Notes: generated from the sequence alone by a model not told the origin. A DNA stretch of 64,000 bases from Haloactinopolyspora alba (GCF_003014555.1 NZ_PYGE01000005.1:124001-188000); one strand, 5' to 3'; numbered from the stretch's first letter, positions 27,424 through 36,356 are shown. Translations and numbers: made by a program.

Positions 27424-28845
27424 GTGGCGCGTATCGGCCTGTTGACCATCTCCGACGGACGTGACTTCGTCCACCGCGACATCGAGGCGCTGGCCCGTTC
27501 GACGGAGGCGGACGTCGCCACGGCGTTGGAGCGCGCGGGACACGAAGTCGTCCGCGCACCCGAGCCCGTCTCGACGAACGAGCTGGCCTCCAGCCAGGCA
27601 CGGCTGGTGGCCGAGTCCCGTCCGGACGTGACCATCTTCAACTACCCGGTGTGGGCGTTCCCGCACTTCTCGATGCTGGCCGCCGACGCGACACCGGGGC
27701 CGCTGGTGCTGCTCGCCAGCATCGACCCGGTGCAGCCGGGCATGGTCGGCATGCTCGCCGCGGGCGGCTCGCTCGACCAGGTCGGCCGGGTCCACGGCCG
27801 GGTGTGGGGCGACGTCGGCGACCCCGCGACGCTGGAGCGGCTGCTCGTGCACGTGCGCGCGGCACAGGCCGTGGGCGGGCTGCGCGGCAGCACCTTCGGC
27901 CGCTTCGGCGGGCGCCCGATGGGCATGTACACCGCCGTGGCCAACACCGACCAGTGGTTGTCGACGTTCGGCGTGGACGTCGAGGAGATCGACCAGTGGG
28001 AGATCGTCCGCCGTTCCGAGCTGGTGCCCGAGTCGCGGGCGCGGGCCGGCCGGGAGTGGCTCGAGGCGCACGCGAACGTCCACTACGACGGCAAGCAGCT
28101 CACCCCCGAGATCCTGGAGCGCCAGATCCGCTCGTACCACGCGGTGCGCGAGCTGATCGACGAGTGGAACCTCGACTTCTCCGGCATCAAGGGCCAGCCG
28201 GAGCTGACGACGCACTTCACCACCATGGACATCACCGAGGCCTTCCTCAACGATCCCTACGACTGGGAGGGCCCGAAGCCGACGCACGTCACGGCCACCG
28301 AGTCGGACATGGACGCGGCGTTGACCATGCAGGTGCTCAAGCTGATCTCCGGCGATCCGGTGCTGTTCGCGGACGTGCGGCACTACAACGCCGAACGCGA
28401 CATGTGGGACATGTGCAACTCCGGGCAGCACGCGACCTGGTACGCCGCGCGCAGCGACGACCCGGCCGAGAACCTGCGGCGGGTGAACCTCTACCCGGAG
28501 GTGTTCTTCTTCCCGGCCGGCGGCGCGTCGGTGCAGCACGTGGCGGCGCCGGGAGAGATGACGCTGGCACGGCTGACCCGGTACGACGGGCGGTACCGGA
28601 TGCAGGTCGTGCGGGGTGCCTTCGAGGACTACGGCGACGAGATCAACGAGAAGCTGGCGCGCGAGTCGACGTTCGAGTGGCCGCACGCGTTCACCCGGAT
28701 GCAGGTGCCGGCCGACGAGTTCCTGTCCCGGTTCGGCGCGAACCACATCCACGCGGTGCCCGGTGACCACGTCGCCGAGCTCGAGCAGGTGTGCCGCCTG
28801 CTCGACGTCGAGTTCCAGCCGCTGGGGCCCGGCTCGGCAGGCTGA
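27424..28845 (+). CDS. L-fucose/L-arabinose isomerase family protein
   Basis: A 473-residue member of the FucI/AraA aldose-ketose isomerase fold. Seen: an N-terminal Rossmann-like part (ARIGLLTISDGRDFVHRDIE, RPDVTIFNYPVWAFPHFSML), the central FGRFGGRPMGMYTAVANTD, and metal/substrate residues such as IKGQPELTTHFTTMDITEAF, DVRHYNAERDMWDMCNSGQH and FGANHIHAVPGDH. It would interconvert an aldose and its ketose using a divalent metal; the sugar is not decided by sequence. The GTG at 27424 follows GGGAGAAG. The FGGY kinase gene follows, so the pair is an isomerase-kinase sugar pathway under the divergent LacI regulator. Confidence 0.85.
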   Translation: MARIGLLTISDGRDFVHRDIEALARSTEADVATALERAGHEVVRAPEPVSTNELASSQARLVAESRPDVTIFNYPVWAFPHFSMLAADATPGPLVLLASIDPVQPGMVGMLAAGGSLDQVGRVHGRVWGDVGDPATLERLLVHVRAAQAVGGLRGSTFGRFGGRPMGMYTAVANTDQWLSTFGVDVEEIDQWEIVRRSELVPESRARAGREWLEAHANVHYDGKQLTPEILERQIRSYHAVRELIDEWNLDFSGIKGQPELTTHFTTMDITEAFLNDPYDWEGPKPTHVTATESDMDAALTMQVLKLISGDPVLFADVRHYNAERDMWDMCNSGQHATWYAARSDDPAENLRRVNLYPEVFFFPAGGASVQHVAAPGEMTLARLTRYDGRYRMQVVRGAFEDYGDEINEKLARESTFEWPHAFTRMQVPADEFLSRFGANHIHAVPGDHVAELEQVCRLLDVEFQPLGPGSAG

Positions 28846-29005
28846 GCAGCGGTCTGACGGCGGCGACTGCCCCGGACGTGGCACGTGTCACGTCCGGGGT
28901 ATGTTGGTCGCCGCTGACGTGGAACGTGTGGTGCGGCTCGTGTCGCGGCGAGTCGCGCTCGCAGCACTGACTCGATCCGGAGCGCGACCAGGAGGGTGGA
29001 GATCG

Positions 29006-30481
29006 ATGACCGATCTCGTTCTCGGCATCGACATCGGCACGGCGAGCAGCAAGGCCGTCCTGGCGTCCACGGACGGTGAGGTCGTCGCGGTCCACGTCGT
29101 CGAGCACGACGTGCAGCGGCCGCAGCCGGGCTGGGTCGAGCAGGACGCCGACGCGGTGTGGTGGGGCGACGTGTGCGCGCTGGCACGGCGGATGGTCGCG
29201 GAGGTCGACGCGTACCGGATTGGCGCGGTGTGCGTCAGCGGCATCGGCCCGACGGTGCTCGTCGGCGACGATGCCGGGCGGCCGCTGCGACCGGCGATCC
29301 TGTACGGCGTCGACACCCGCGCCGTCGGCGTGGCCGCCGAGCTCGAGGCCGAGCTGGGTGCGGACGAGGTGCTGCGGCGGTGCGGTTCGCGGCTGTCGTC
29401 GCAGTCGGCCGGCCCGAAGGTCGAGTGGGTCCGCCGGCACGAGCCGGAGGTGTGGCAGCGCACCCGCCACCTGTTCATGGCGAACAGCTACGTCGTCTAC
29501 CGGCTCACCGGCGCGTACGTTCTCGATCACCACTCGGCGAACCAGTGCCAGCCGATGTACGACCGTGCTCGCTGCGCGTGGATCCCGGAGTGGAGCGACC
29601 GGGTCGCGCCCGGGCTCGAGCTGCCGGAGCTGCGCTGGCCCGCCGAGGTCGCCGGGCACATCACGGCCGAGGCGGCCGAACAGACCGGGCTGCGTGCCGG
29701 AACCGCGGTGGCGGTCGGCACCATCGACGCGTGGGCCGAGGCCGAGAGCGTGGACGTGCGCCACCCCGGCGACGTCATGGTCATGTACGGCTCGACGATG
29801 TTCTTCATCGCGGTCACCAGCGAGCCGGTCGTGCACTCGCAGCTGTGGGGCACCGTCGGCCAGCACGCGGGACTGCACACGCTGGCCGGGGGGATGGCCA
29901 GCTCCGGCTCGATCACCGGGTGGTTCCGGCATCTGGTCGGCGACCGCCCGTACGAGGAGCTGGTGGCCGACGCGGGCGACGTCCGTGCCGGGGCGGACGG
30001 CCTGCTGGCGCTGCCGTACTTCGACGGCGAGCGCACGCCGTTCGCCGACCCGGACGCGCGGGGCGTCGTCGCCGGGCTGTCGCTGCGGCACGGCGCCGGG
30101 CACGTCTATCGCGCGTTGCTCGAGGCGACCGCGTTCGGCGTCCGGCACAACCTCGAGGCGTTCGGCGAGGCGGGGGTACCGGTGGAGCGGATCGTCGCGG
30201 TGGGCGGCGGAACGAAGGGCGACCTGTGGACCCGCATCGTCAGCAGCGCCGCGGGCATCGATCAGGAGGTGCCGCCGGTGACGGTGGGCGCGGCCTACGG
30301 CGACGCCAAGTTCGCCGCCGTCGCGGTCGGTGCGGCCGACCGCGACGACCGGTGGAGCCAGGGCGGCCATACGGTGCAGCCGGTCCCGGCGGAGTCCGAG
30401 GTCTACGACCGCCTGTACCCGATGTACCGGTCCCTGTACGAGCAGACCCGCGACATCCAGCACGCTCTCGCCGTGTCCTGA
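29006..30481 (+). CDS. FGGY-family carbohydrate kinase
   Basis: A 491-residue sugar kinase with the two actin-like lobes. Seen: the phosphate-1 motif LVLGIDIGTASSKAVLAS, GWVEQDADAVWWGDV, the substrate loop AILYGVDTRAVGVA, GTIDAWAEA, the FGGY hinge region ALPYFDGERTPFADPDARG and the adenosine loop VAVGGGTKGDLWTRIVSSAA. It phosphorylates a ketose, presumably the product of the upstream isomerase (fuculokinase, xylulokinase or ribulokinase type; undecided). AGGAGGG precedes the ATG. A 160-base gap separates it from the isomerase gene, and family B repeat copy 2 starts right after its stop. Confidence 0.9.
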   Translation: MTDLVLGIDIGTASSKAVLASTDGEVVAVHVVEHDVQRPQPGWVEQDADAVWWGDVCALARRMVAEVDAYRIGAVCVSGIGPTVLVGDDAGRPLRPAILYGVDTRAVGVAAELEAELGADEVLRRCGSRLSSQSAGPKVEWVRRHEPEVWQRTRHLFMANSYVVYRLTGAYVLDHHSANQCQPMYDRARCAWIPEWSDRVAPGLELPELRWPAEVAGHITAEAAEQTGLRAGTAVAVGTIDAWAEAESVDVRHPGDVMVMYGSTMFFIAVTSEPVVHSQLWGTVGQHAGLHTLAGGMASSGSITGWFRHLVGDRPYEELVADAGDVRAGADGLLALPYFDGERTPFADPDARGVVAGLSLRHGAGHVYRALLEATAFGVRHNLEAFGEAGVPVERIVAVGGGTKGDLWTRIVSSAAGIDQEVPPVTVGAAYGDAKFAAVAVGAADRDDRWSQGGHTVQPVPAESEVYDRLYPMYRSLYEQTRDIQHALAVS

Positions 30482-30557
30482 ATGATCACGTTCGCCATGG
30501 AATTCCATGCGTCACCACCCGTACAGCCCTGGTGACGCGTGCAATCGCCTGGTGATG
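30482..30557 (+). repeat. Dispersed repeat family B, copy 2
   Basis: A 76-bp element beginning ATGATCACGTTCGCCATGG and ending CCTGGTGATG. An internal hairpin has perfect 9-bp arms GCGTCACCA and TGGTGACGC. By eye it matches copy 3 (58575-58650, inverted) at about 68 of 76 positions with no gap. It fills most of the space between the convergent kinase and siderophore-reductase genes. Confidence 0.85.
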
Positions 30558-30572
30558 CAGGGCAGCGCCGCG

Positions 30573-31520
30573 TCAGCACTCAGCGCGGCCGGTACGCCAG
30601 TAACCCATGAACGTGACGGCGCCCTTGTCGATGCCGCGATCGCCCACGAGGTGCCGCCGGATCGTCTTGACCGCGCCGGCCTCACCCGCGACCCACGCGT
30701 ACACCGGGCTGCCGGCTCCGGCGGCGACCTCCCACAGCACCTCGAGGTCGATGTCCACCGTGTCGACGGCGCTGGCGTCGGCCGACGCCGCATGTGGGCC
30801 GGTCCCGAAGTCGGAGGCGAGCACCGCGTCGACCAGCAGGGCACCGTTGGCCGCGGCCGATCCGTCGGGGCGGCGCCGGCACAGCCAGGTCACCTCGGCG
30901 TGCTCCGGCGCCGGCAGGTCGAGGACGTCGCCGTCGTCGGGAACCTCCAGCAGGACACGGACCCGCCGCGGGCAGGCCGGCGAGTCGCGCAGCGACTCGA
31001 GGATGCCGGCGACGGCAGGCAGGGCGGTCTCGTCGCCGGCGACGAGCACGTCGCGCGCGTCGACGGGCGGGTTCCACTCGTGCCCCTGGCAGTCGGTGCC
31101 GTAGGCACGGTTGGGCCCGATCAGCGCCACCTCGTCGCCTACCGCGGCGCGCGACGCCCAGGCCGACGCGGGACCGTGGTCGCCGTGCAGCGCGAAGTCG
31201 ATGTCGACTTCGCGCCGGTCCGGCCGGACCGCACGGATGGTGTACGTGCGCAGGAACCCGCGGGTCTCCGGGTCGGCGGCGCGGTACTCCCGGTACCACT
31301 CGGTGGGCGACAGCTCGGGTACGTGGCGGCCGTCCCGGGACAGGTAGAGCTTGACCCGCTGGTCCGGGCCGTCGTGTCCGAACTCGTGCAGGTCGTCGCC
31401 GGTGAACGTGATGCGCACGAACGACGGACTGAGCGTGTGAGTCCCAGCCACGGTCACCCGGAACGGTCGCCAGGGGGTGGCCGGGGTGGTCTGGCCCGCG
31501 TGTTCGGTCGTGACGGTCAT
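30573..31520 (-). CDS. Siderophore-interacting protein (FAD-dependent ferric reductase)
   Basis: A 315-residue cytoplasmic reductase of the SIP family, which releases iron from ferric siderophores with NAD(P)H. Seen: the FAD-binding beta barrel (PSFVRITFTGDDLHEFG, RVKLYLSR), the FAD motif FLRTYTIRAVRPDRREVDID, ASAWASRAAVGDEVALIGPN, and the SIP domain DVLVAGDETALPAVAGILES with the end VYAWVAGEAGAVKTIRRHL and FMGYWRTGRA. An iron box lies just upstream of the start, so induction in iron shortage is expected. Confidence 0.93.
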   Translation of the reverse strand: MTVTTEHAGQTTPATPWRPFRVTVAGTHTLSPSFVRITFTGDDLHEFGHDGPDQRVKLYLSRDGRHVPELSPTEWYREYRAADPETRGFLRTYTIRAVRPDRREVDIDFALHGDHGPASAWASRAAVGDEVALIGPNRAYGTDCQGHEWNPPVDARDVLVAGDETALPAVAGILESLRDSPACPRRVRVLLEVPDDGDVLDLPAPEHAEVTWLCRRRPDGSAAANGALLVDAVLASDFGTGPHAASADASAVDTVDIDLEVLWEVAAGAGSPVYAWVAGEAGAVKTIRRHLVGDRGIDKGAVTFMGYWRTGRAEC

Positions 31521-31554
31521 CGATATCCCTGTCGGAAAGATTGCTTCACCTTAT

Positions 31555-31573
31555 TTAGGCGAGGCTAACCGAC
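31555..31573. promoter_or_regulatory. DtxR/IdeR-type iron box
   Basis: TTAGGCGAGGCTAACCGAC fits the actinobacterial 19-bp iron box (TTAGGTTAGGCTAACCTAA) at 14 of 19 positions, with the TTAGG and AGGCTAACC cores intact. It is 35-53 bases upstream of the siderophore-interacting protein start, the right place for iron-dependent repression. Confidence 0.8.
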
Positions 31574-31622
31574 GAACCGCGCGGGCGCACGCCCCGGGGG
31601 AGGGACAGGTCGCAGAACCTTG

Positions 31623-32089
31623 TCAAACACTCGAGGAAAGCCGAACGGACTCCTCCTCGAAGCCCAGCCGAGCGTAGAAGGAACGTGCCCGGTGGTTGGC
31701 GACACCGGTGTCCAGCATGATCCGGTGTGCGCCACGGTCCCGGGACCAGGCCTTCAACCGCTCGACGAGGGCACGCCCGATACCTCTGCCCTCCTCCTGC
31801 TCGGTTACCGCAACCAGCCCGACGTAGACCTGACGCTGCCCGGTCCAGTGGACTGCACCTGAGCAGTTGCGAATCCGGCGACATCGCCCTGGGAGGACTC
31901 GGCCACCAACACGACCGCTTCGTCGGAAGCCGGCCGGTCGACGTCATGTTCCGCGAAGCCGACAAACGCACCGACGACGTCGTCGTGGTCCAGCCACGGC
32001 GCGACTCCCTCCGAGATCCTTGGCGTGAACCGGAGGACGACGTCACGGTCGCTCGCTTCGTACGGTCGAATCACGAAGTCCATGAGCAT
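31623..32089 (-). pseudogene. GNAT acetyltransferase, frameshifted
   Basis: The first part (MLMDFVIRPYEASDRDVVLR, then GDVAGFATAQV) reads in one frame to about 31865. The rest (QRQVYVGLVAVTEQEEGRG, IGRALVERLKAWSRDRGAHR, ANHRARSFYARLGFEEES) continues in another frame to a TGA at 31623-31625. The acetyl-CoA loop QEEGRGIGRALV and the C-terminal SFYARLGF motif are intact, so one indel near 31845-31870 is the only visible defect. It is either a recent pseudogene or a base-calling error. Confidence 0.75.
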
Positions 32090-32144
32090 CAGGCTGTCAC
32101 GGCCCACCCGTGAGCCTCACCCGCGCCGGCGTTAGTCTGTTTCG

Positions 32145-32912
32145 GTGCTGTCGACGTCGTTGATCGAACTCCACGACCACGATGCACTGGTGGCTTTCAC
32201 CGACGGCCACCCGGTGGCCCGGTGGAACCATTCGGCGAGGCGGTTCCAGCAGGCCTGGGGTCTGGGCCGAGCCGCGTGCTTCACCGCCGGCGGCAGGTTC
32301 GGGCGCATCCTCATGGTGTTCGGCGACCATGAGGACGCGGAGCGGCTGACGTCGACCGCGCTGACTGTCGTGAACACCGGCGACGATGTCGCGCTCGACA
32401 TGGTGGTGGTGCCGCGTGGGGCGGCCGGTCCGGGCCGCGAACGGTTCGTACCGCGGCACGAGTGGGAATGGTTCTGGACCACCGAGGTACCGGCGCACCG
32501 GCCGGGCGAAGCAGCTGTCGAACAGCTGGATACCGACGACGTAGCCGTTGCGGACGAGCTCACCGAACTCCTACGGGCCTCGTCGCCCGCGACGTCGGCT
32601 CTGCCTGGCGACCCGACAGTGGATTCCTGGTACGGCGTACGGGATACAGCGGGCGCGCTCGTCGCCTGCGCCGCAGAGTCCGAGCGCTCGTCGGAGGTTC
32701 CGAACCTGCGGGCGATCGCCGTACGCCCCGACCTGCGTGGCCGCGGGGTCGGCGCGGATGTGACGGCGCGTGTGATGCGCGTCGGCTTCGACGCTGGCGC
32801 GCCCGCAGTCACGCTGGGCATGTATTCCGACAACGACACTGCACGCGGCATGTACGAACGCTTGGGCTTCCGGATGGGCCAGGCGTTCACCACGTGGATC
32901 GCTCGGGCGTGA
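32145..32912 (+). CDS. GNAT family N-acetyltransferase
   Basis: A 255-residue protein. The N-terminal half (LSTSLIELHDHDALVAFTDG, WNHSARRFQQAWGLGRAACF) is a non-catalytic GNAT-like region; the C-terminal half is a clear acetyltransferase domain with the acetyl-CoA loop RPDLRGRGVGADVTARVMRV and the motif DNDTARGMYERLGFRMGQ. The acceptor is unknown. The GTG at 32145 lacks a clear ribosome binding site and may be leaderless. It diverges from the frameshifted GNAT gene just upstream. Confidence 0.85.
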   Translation: MLSTSLIELHDHDALVAFTDGHPVARWNHSARRFQQAWGLGRAACFTAGGRFGRILMVFGDHEDAERLTSTALTVVNTGDDVALDMVVVPRGAAGPGRERFVPRHEWEWFWTTEVPAHRPGEAAVEQLDTDDVAVADELTELLRASSPATSALPGDPTVDSWYGVRDTAGALVACAAESERSSEVPNLRAIAVRPDLRGRGVGADVTARVMRVGFDAGAPAVTLGMYSDNDTARGMYERLGFRMGQAFTTWIARA

Positions 32913-32971
32913 CGGCGACAGCCCCAGGTCGTGAGCTGTCAGCCGATGGTCATGAGCGCGTCGAAGCGGGG

Positions 32972-34039
32972 TCAGCGGTCCCAACCGGCGGGAAGGACGA
33001 TCGATGCCGGTCGCGGGGAGGGCCAGTCGTGTGGTTGCGGCTCGACGGGGCCGGTGTCGGGGTCGTGCTTCCACCACCGGATCGGCTCGTGGCGTGGTGG
33101 GTTGTCGCGTAGCAGGGCCGTGAACCGGCGGGCGAGTTCTGCCCGGTCGCGGCTGGCGAGGTCCCAGTCGTAACGGGCGAGGTCGAGTCCGAGCCTGCGT
33201 AGGCGCCATTCCCGTTCGCTCTGGCGGGCGACGATCTGGGACGCATCCGGGCGGTTGTCGTACTTGATCGCGCCGTCGGCCTCGCTGGCCACCCCGTGGT
33301 GGGGCCACAGCCCGTCGACCCGGAACTCGGGGCGCTCGGCGCCGACCCAGGCGTTGGAGACCGGCATCGGCAGGTCGAACTCGATGCAGGTGAACCGGCC
33401 GAGGGTCTCGATGGGCGACTCCGCCAGCGGGTCGGCGTGCGCGGCGACCCACCGCGCCCGATGGACGCCTACCCAGCCGGACATGTGCGCGGCACCCTCG
33501 TGGAGGTCCGCGCCGGTGCTAGCGGCAGCGTCGGCGACAACCAGAGCGTGCGGGATCGGACCGGTCCTGGCGACCTCGGCCACGGCCCACTCCCGGCTCA
33601 TCACCCCCACCCGCCCGACCCGCCGCGCCTGACCGAACGGAATGTATACGGATCGTATTACTCCCTGGGCAGTGCGCCGGCCGGTGCATCCGGTGGCCGT
33701 ACTCCTCACCGCCTGCGGAACCTGCGGTGGTCTCCCGATAGTCGGCATTTCCCACACGACCACGGCCGACCAACCAGTGAGGAAGATCAAAGGTCCACGG
33801 CTGGCGGCGAACGCCCGCGCCCGCATCAGGTGTCGCTCCCACGGCGTCGCTGTGCGGTAGGCCTCGGCCGAGGCATAACACCCCGGTGCGACCCGATTCA
33901 GGAGGCCAGCCTGGTGCATCCGCCGTAGGCGTCGTTCGCCCACCCCGGCTGCAGCGGCCGTGGCGATGTCGACCACGCCGTGTTCGCGATGGAGCAGTTC
34001 GGTGATGTCGCGGGGCAGGGAGCGTAACCGTGCGGGCAT
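32972..34039 (-). CDS. AbiEi-like antitoxin-domain protein with DUF559-type C-terminus
   Basis: A 355-residue protein. The N-terminus has the winged-helix found in type IV antitoxin AbiEi-like proteins (ELLHREHGVVDIATAAAAGV, RRLRRMHQAGLLNRVAPGCY). The C-terminal part resembles the nuclease-fold DUF559 region seen in many actinobacterial relatives (DLPMPVSNAWVGAERPEFRV, DGLWPHHGVASEADGAIKYD, QSEREWRLRRLGLDLARYDW). These are abundant in actinobacteria and usually solitary; no AbiEii toxin is next to it, so a working toxin-antitoxin pair is not supported. The ATG at 34039 lacks a ribosome binding site; a start at 34156 would add 39 residues. Confidence 0.65.
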   Translation of the reverse strand: MPARLRSLPRDITELLHREHGVVDIATAAAAGVGERRLRRMHQAGLLNRVAPGCYASAEAYRTATPWERHLMRARAFAASRGPLIFLTGWSAVVVWEMPTIGRPPQVPQAVRSTATGCTGRRTAQGVIRSVYIPFGQARRVGRVGVMSREWAVAEVARTGPIPHALVVADAAASTGADLHEGAAHMSGWVGVHRARWVAAHADPLAESPIETLGRFTCIEFDLPMPVSNAWVGAERPEFRVDGLWPHHGVASEADGAIKYDNRPDASQIVARQSEREWRLRRLGLDLARYDWDLASRDRAELARRFTALLRDNPPRHEPIRWWKHDPDTGPVEPQPHDWPSPRPASIVLPAGWDR

Positions 34040-34177
34040 GCCGACACGATGCGTGATGCGCTGCTGGTGCGGGAGGTGGAGAGCGAGTTCTGTGGACAAC
34101 GTGCGGTTGCCCTCTGCATCCGCCCCGCCCTCTGCGCCCGAGTGGGTTGTGCGCACGGAGGTAGCCGAGAGGCTCTC

Positions 34178-34255
34178 ACAGTCGTATGCGCGAATTCCGG
34201 ACGGATAGCGGCCCTAGGAGGCGGCCATTCGTCCGGAATTCGCGCATACGACTGT
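34178..34255 (-). terminator. 26-bp perfect inverted repeat at end of gal operon
   Basis: Arms 34178-34203 and 34230-34255 are exact reverse complements (left arm begins ACAGTCGTATGCGCGAATTC). The 26-base spacer contains a smaller complementary pair (GCGGCC, GGCGGCC). It lies about 70 bases after the last gal gene and before the AbiEi-like gene, so it most likely ends the gal transcript. Confidence 0.7.
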
Positions 34256-34326
34256 CAGCGCACGGAACTCCGTGCCGACCTGGGGCGATGCGTCCGGGTG
34301 CGAGCCTCGTCGAACCGCGGTGACCG

Positions 34327-35253
34327 TCAGTGCGAGGACGGCGAGAGGGCGGAAATGGTCCAGGTGGCCTGGTGCGAGGCGCCGGGTGCGAGGGCGACCA
34401 CGTCGGTGCCGGAGTTGAACGCGTCCGGCGGGCAGGTCATCGGCTCGACGGCCATCCCGGCCCGGTGGGCGGCCTCGCCGGGCCGGTCGCCGGTGTGGAT
34501 CTGGATCCACGGGCACCGCGTCGCGTCCCAGGACATCTCGACGCCTTGTCCGGTGCCGTCACGCAGCCGGGCGCGGCTGCGTCCGTCCGGGTCGTGGCCC
34601 AGCGCCGTGAACGCGTGATCGACGAACGTGTCGCCGACCCGTCGTCCGTCGCGGAAGTCCAGTGCCGTCCCGTCGACCGACGCCCGTTCCACGGGTAGCA
34701 GCCGGTCGGGGGTCACCTCCAGGTACTCCGACGCGGGCAGCTCCAGCGTCCAGTCGTCGACCCGGCCGTCGCCTGCCACCAGATACGGATGCGGCGCGCA
34801 GCCGTACGGTGCCGCGCTGTCCCCGGTGTTGCTCGCCTCGACGCTCCAGTGCAGCCCGTCGTCGTCGAGCCGGTAGCGCACCGTCAGCTCCAGCGGGTGC
34901 GGGTAGCCGGGCTGGGGGACGAGCCGGTGCCGCAGCACCGCGTGGCCGGCCTCGTGCTCGACGACCTGCCAGCGCACCCACGTGACCAGGCCGTGCAGCG
35001 CGTTGCCGCGGGCCGGCTCGGTGACGGGAAGCTGGCGCGAGACGCCGCCGAACGAGTACCGACCGTCGGCGATCCGGTTGGGCCACGGGGCGAGCACGGC
35101 ACCTCGATGCGCCGGCCGGATCTCGTCCGGCCCGAAGCCGACGACCAGCGGCCGGGTCTCGACCCGCAGTTCACGCAGCGTCGCGCCGACCTCCGTGACG
35201 ACGGCGGTGTAGTCACCGTGGTGCAGTTCGAGCTGGCTGCCGCTGGGGCTCAC
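34327..35253 (-). CDS. galM: Aldose 1-epimerase family protein
   Basis: Interconverts alpha and beta anomers of galactose, feeding galactokinase. The 308-residue protein has the galactose-mutarotase fold: RGAVLAPWPNRIADGRYSFG, ARGNALHGLVTWVRWQVVEH (catalytic His), NTGDSAAPYGCAPHPYLVAG (second His) and TFVDHAFTALG. The GTG at 35253 overlaps the galK stop by four bases and GGAGG precedes it. It is the last gene of the five-gene gal operon, before the large hairpin at 34178. Confidence 0.9.
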   Translation of the reverse strand: MSPSGSQLELHHGDYTAVVTEVGATLRELRVETRPLVVGFGPDEIRPAHRGAVLAPWPNRIADGRYSFGGVSRQLPVTEPARGNALHGLVTWVRWQVVEHEAGHAVLRHRLVPQPGYPHPLELTVRYRLDDDGLHWSVEASNTGDSAAPYGCAPHPYLVAGDGRVDDWTLELPASEYLEVTPDRLLPVERASVDGTALDFRDGRRVGDTFVDHAFTALGHDPDGRSRARLRDGTGQGVEMSWDATRCPWIQIHTGDRPGEAAHRAGMAVEPMTCPPDAFNSGTDVVALAPGASHQATWTISALSPSSH

Positions 35254-36356
35254 TGGTCCTCCTGAACACCGGCGCCGACGGCCGGGACGACGACGAACGT
35301 GTGCGGTTCGGTGAACCCGTTCCGCTCGAACGCGGTGCGGGCGCCTTCGGCCACCGCGTCGCTGCGTTCGCGGTCCACCAGGGCGATGACCGAGCCGCCG
35401 AAGCCGCCGCCGGTCATCCGGGCGCCGAGGGCGCCGGCCTGCATCGCGGCCTCGACGGCCACGTCCACCTCCGGGGCGCTGATCTCGTAGTCGTCGCGCA
35501 TGGATGCGTGCGACTCGGTGAGCAGCGGCGCGATGTCGGGCACCTTGCCGGCGCGCAGCAGGTCGACGGTGCGCAGTACCCGCGCGTTCTCGGTCAGGAT
35601 GTGCCGGACCCGCCGCCGGAGCACGTCGTCGCCGAGCCGGTCCACGACCGCGTCGACCTGCTGTTCCTGCAGCGCACGCAGCGTGGACACGCCCAGCTGG
35701 GCCGCGGCTTCCTCGCAGGAGGCGCGCCGCGCGCCGTACTCGCCGTCGGCGTGGCTGTGTGCGGCGCGAGTGTCGATGATCAGCAGGGCGAGCCCGGCCG
35801 CGTCGAGGTCGCAGGGGATCGGCTGAGCGCTGACGGCGCGGGCGTCGAAGAGGACCACCTGCCCGTCCCCGCCGTGCATCGCGGCCATCTGGTCCATGGC
35901 TCCGGTGGGCGCGCCGACGTAGTCGTTCTCGGCCCGCTGCGCGATCAGCGCCATGCCGGTCCGGTCGAGGCCCAGACCGGCGACCCGGTCGAGGGCCACC
36001 AGCACCGCGCACTCGAGCGCCGCGGACGACGACAGGCCCGCTCCGCGGGGCACGTCGCTGTCGACGACGACGTCGGCGCCGGGCACCTCGTGCCCGCTCT
36101 CGCGCAGCGACCAGAAGACGCCGGCGACGTAGGCGGCCCAGCCGTCGACGTCACCGGGCTGGGTGGCCCGGTCGAACGTGACGGTCGACGATCCCGGAGC
36201 GGACGACGAGGCGGTGACGACGCCGTCGGCGCGCGGTTGCACCCGGGCGCGGGTACGGTGCGGCAGGGCCAGCGGCAGCGCGAACCCGCCGTTGTAGTCG
36301 GTGTGCTCGCCGATCAGGTTGACCCGGCCGGGAGCGGAACCGGTGACCGTGTTCAT
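35250..36356 (-). CDS. galK: Galactokinase
   Basis: Phosphorylates alpha-D-galactose at C1, the first committed Leloir step. It has 368 residues. GHMP-kinase motifs: the galactokinase signature GRVNLIGEHTDYNGGFALPL at the N-terminus, the ATP loop DVPRGAGLSSSAALECAVLV, GAPTGAMDQMAAMHGGDGQV and the C-terminal ARMTGGGFGGSVIALV. The ATG at 36356 overlaps the galE stop and its own stop overlaps the galM start, so translation is coupled on both sides. Confidence 0.96.
   Translation of the reverse strand: MNTVTGSAPGRVNLIGEHTDYNGGFALPLALPHRTRARVQPRADGVVTASSSAPGSSTVTFDRATQPGDVDGWAAYVAGVFWSLRESGHEVPGADVVVDSDVPRGAGLSSSAALECAVLVALDRVAGLGLDRTGMALIAQRAENDYVGAPTGAMDQMAAMHGGDGQVVLFDARAVSAQPIPCDLDAAGLALLIIDTRAAHSHADGEYGARRASCEEAAAQLGVSTLRALQEQQVDAVVDRLGDDVLRRRVRHILTENARVLRTVDLLRAGKVPDIAPLLTESHASMRDDYEISAPEVDVAVEAAMQAGALGARMTGGGFGGSVIALVDRERSDAVAEGARTAFERNGFTEPHTFVVVPAVGAGVQEDQ

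Noticed and set aside
32972-34039. Complete type IV toxin-antitoxin (AbiE) system
   Set aside because: Only the AbiEi-like protein is present; no nucleotidyltransferase AbiEii toxin gene adjoins it.
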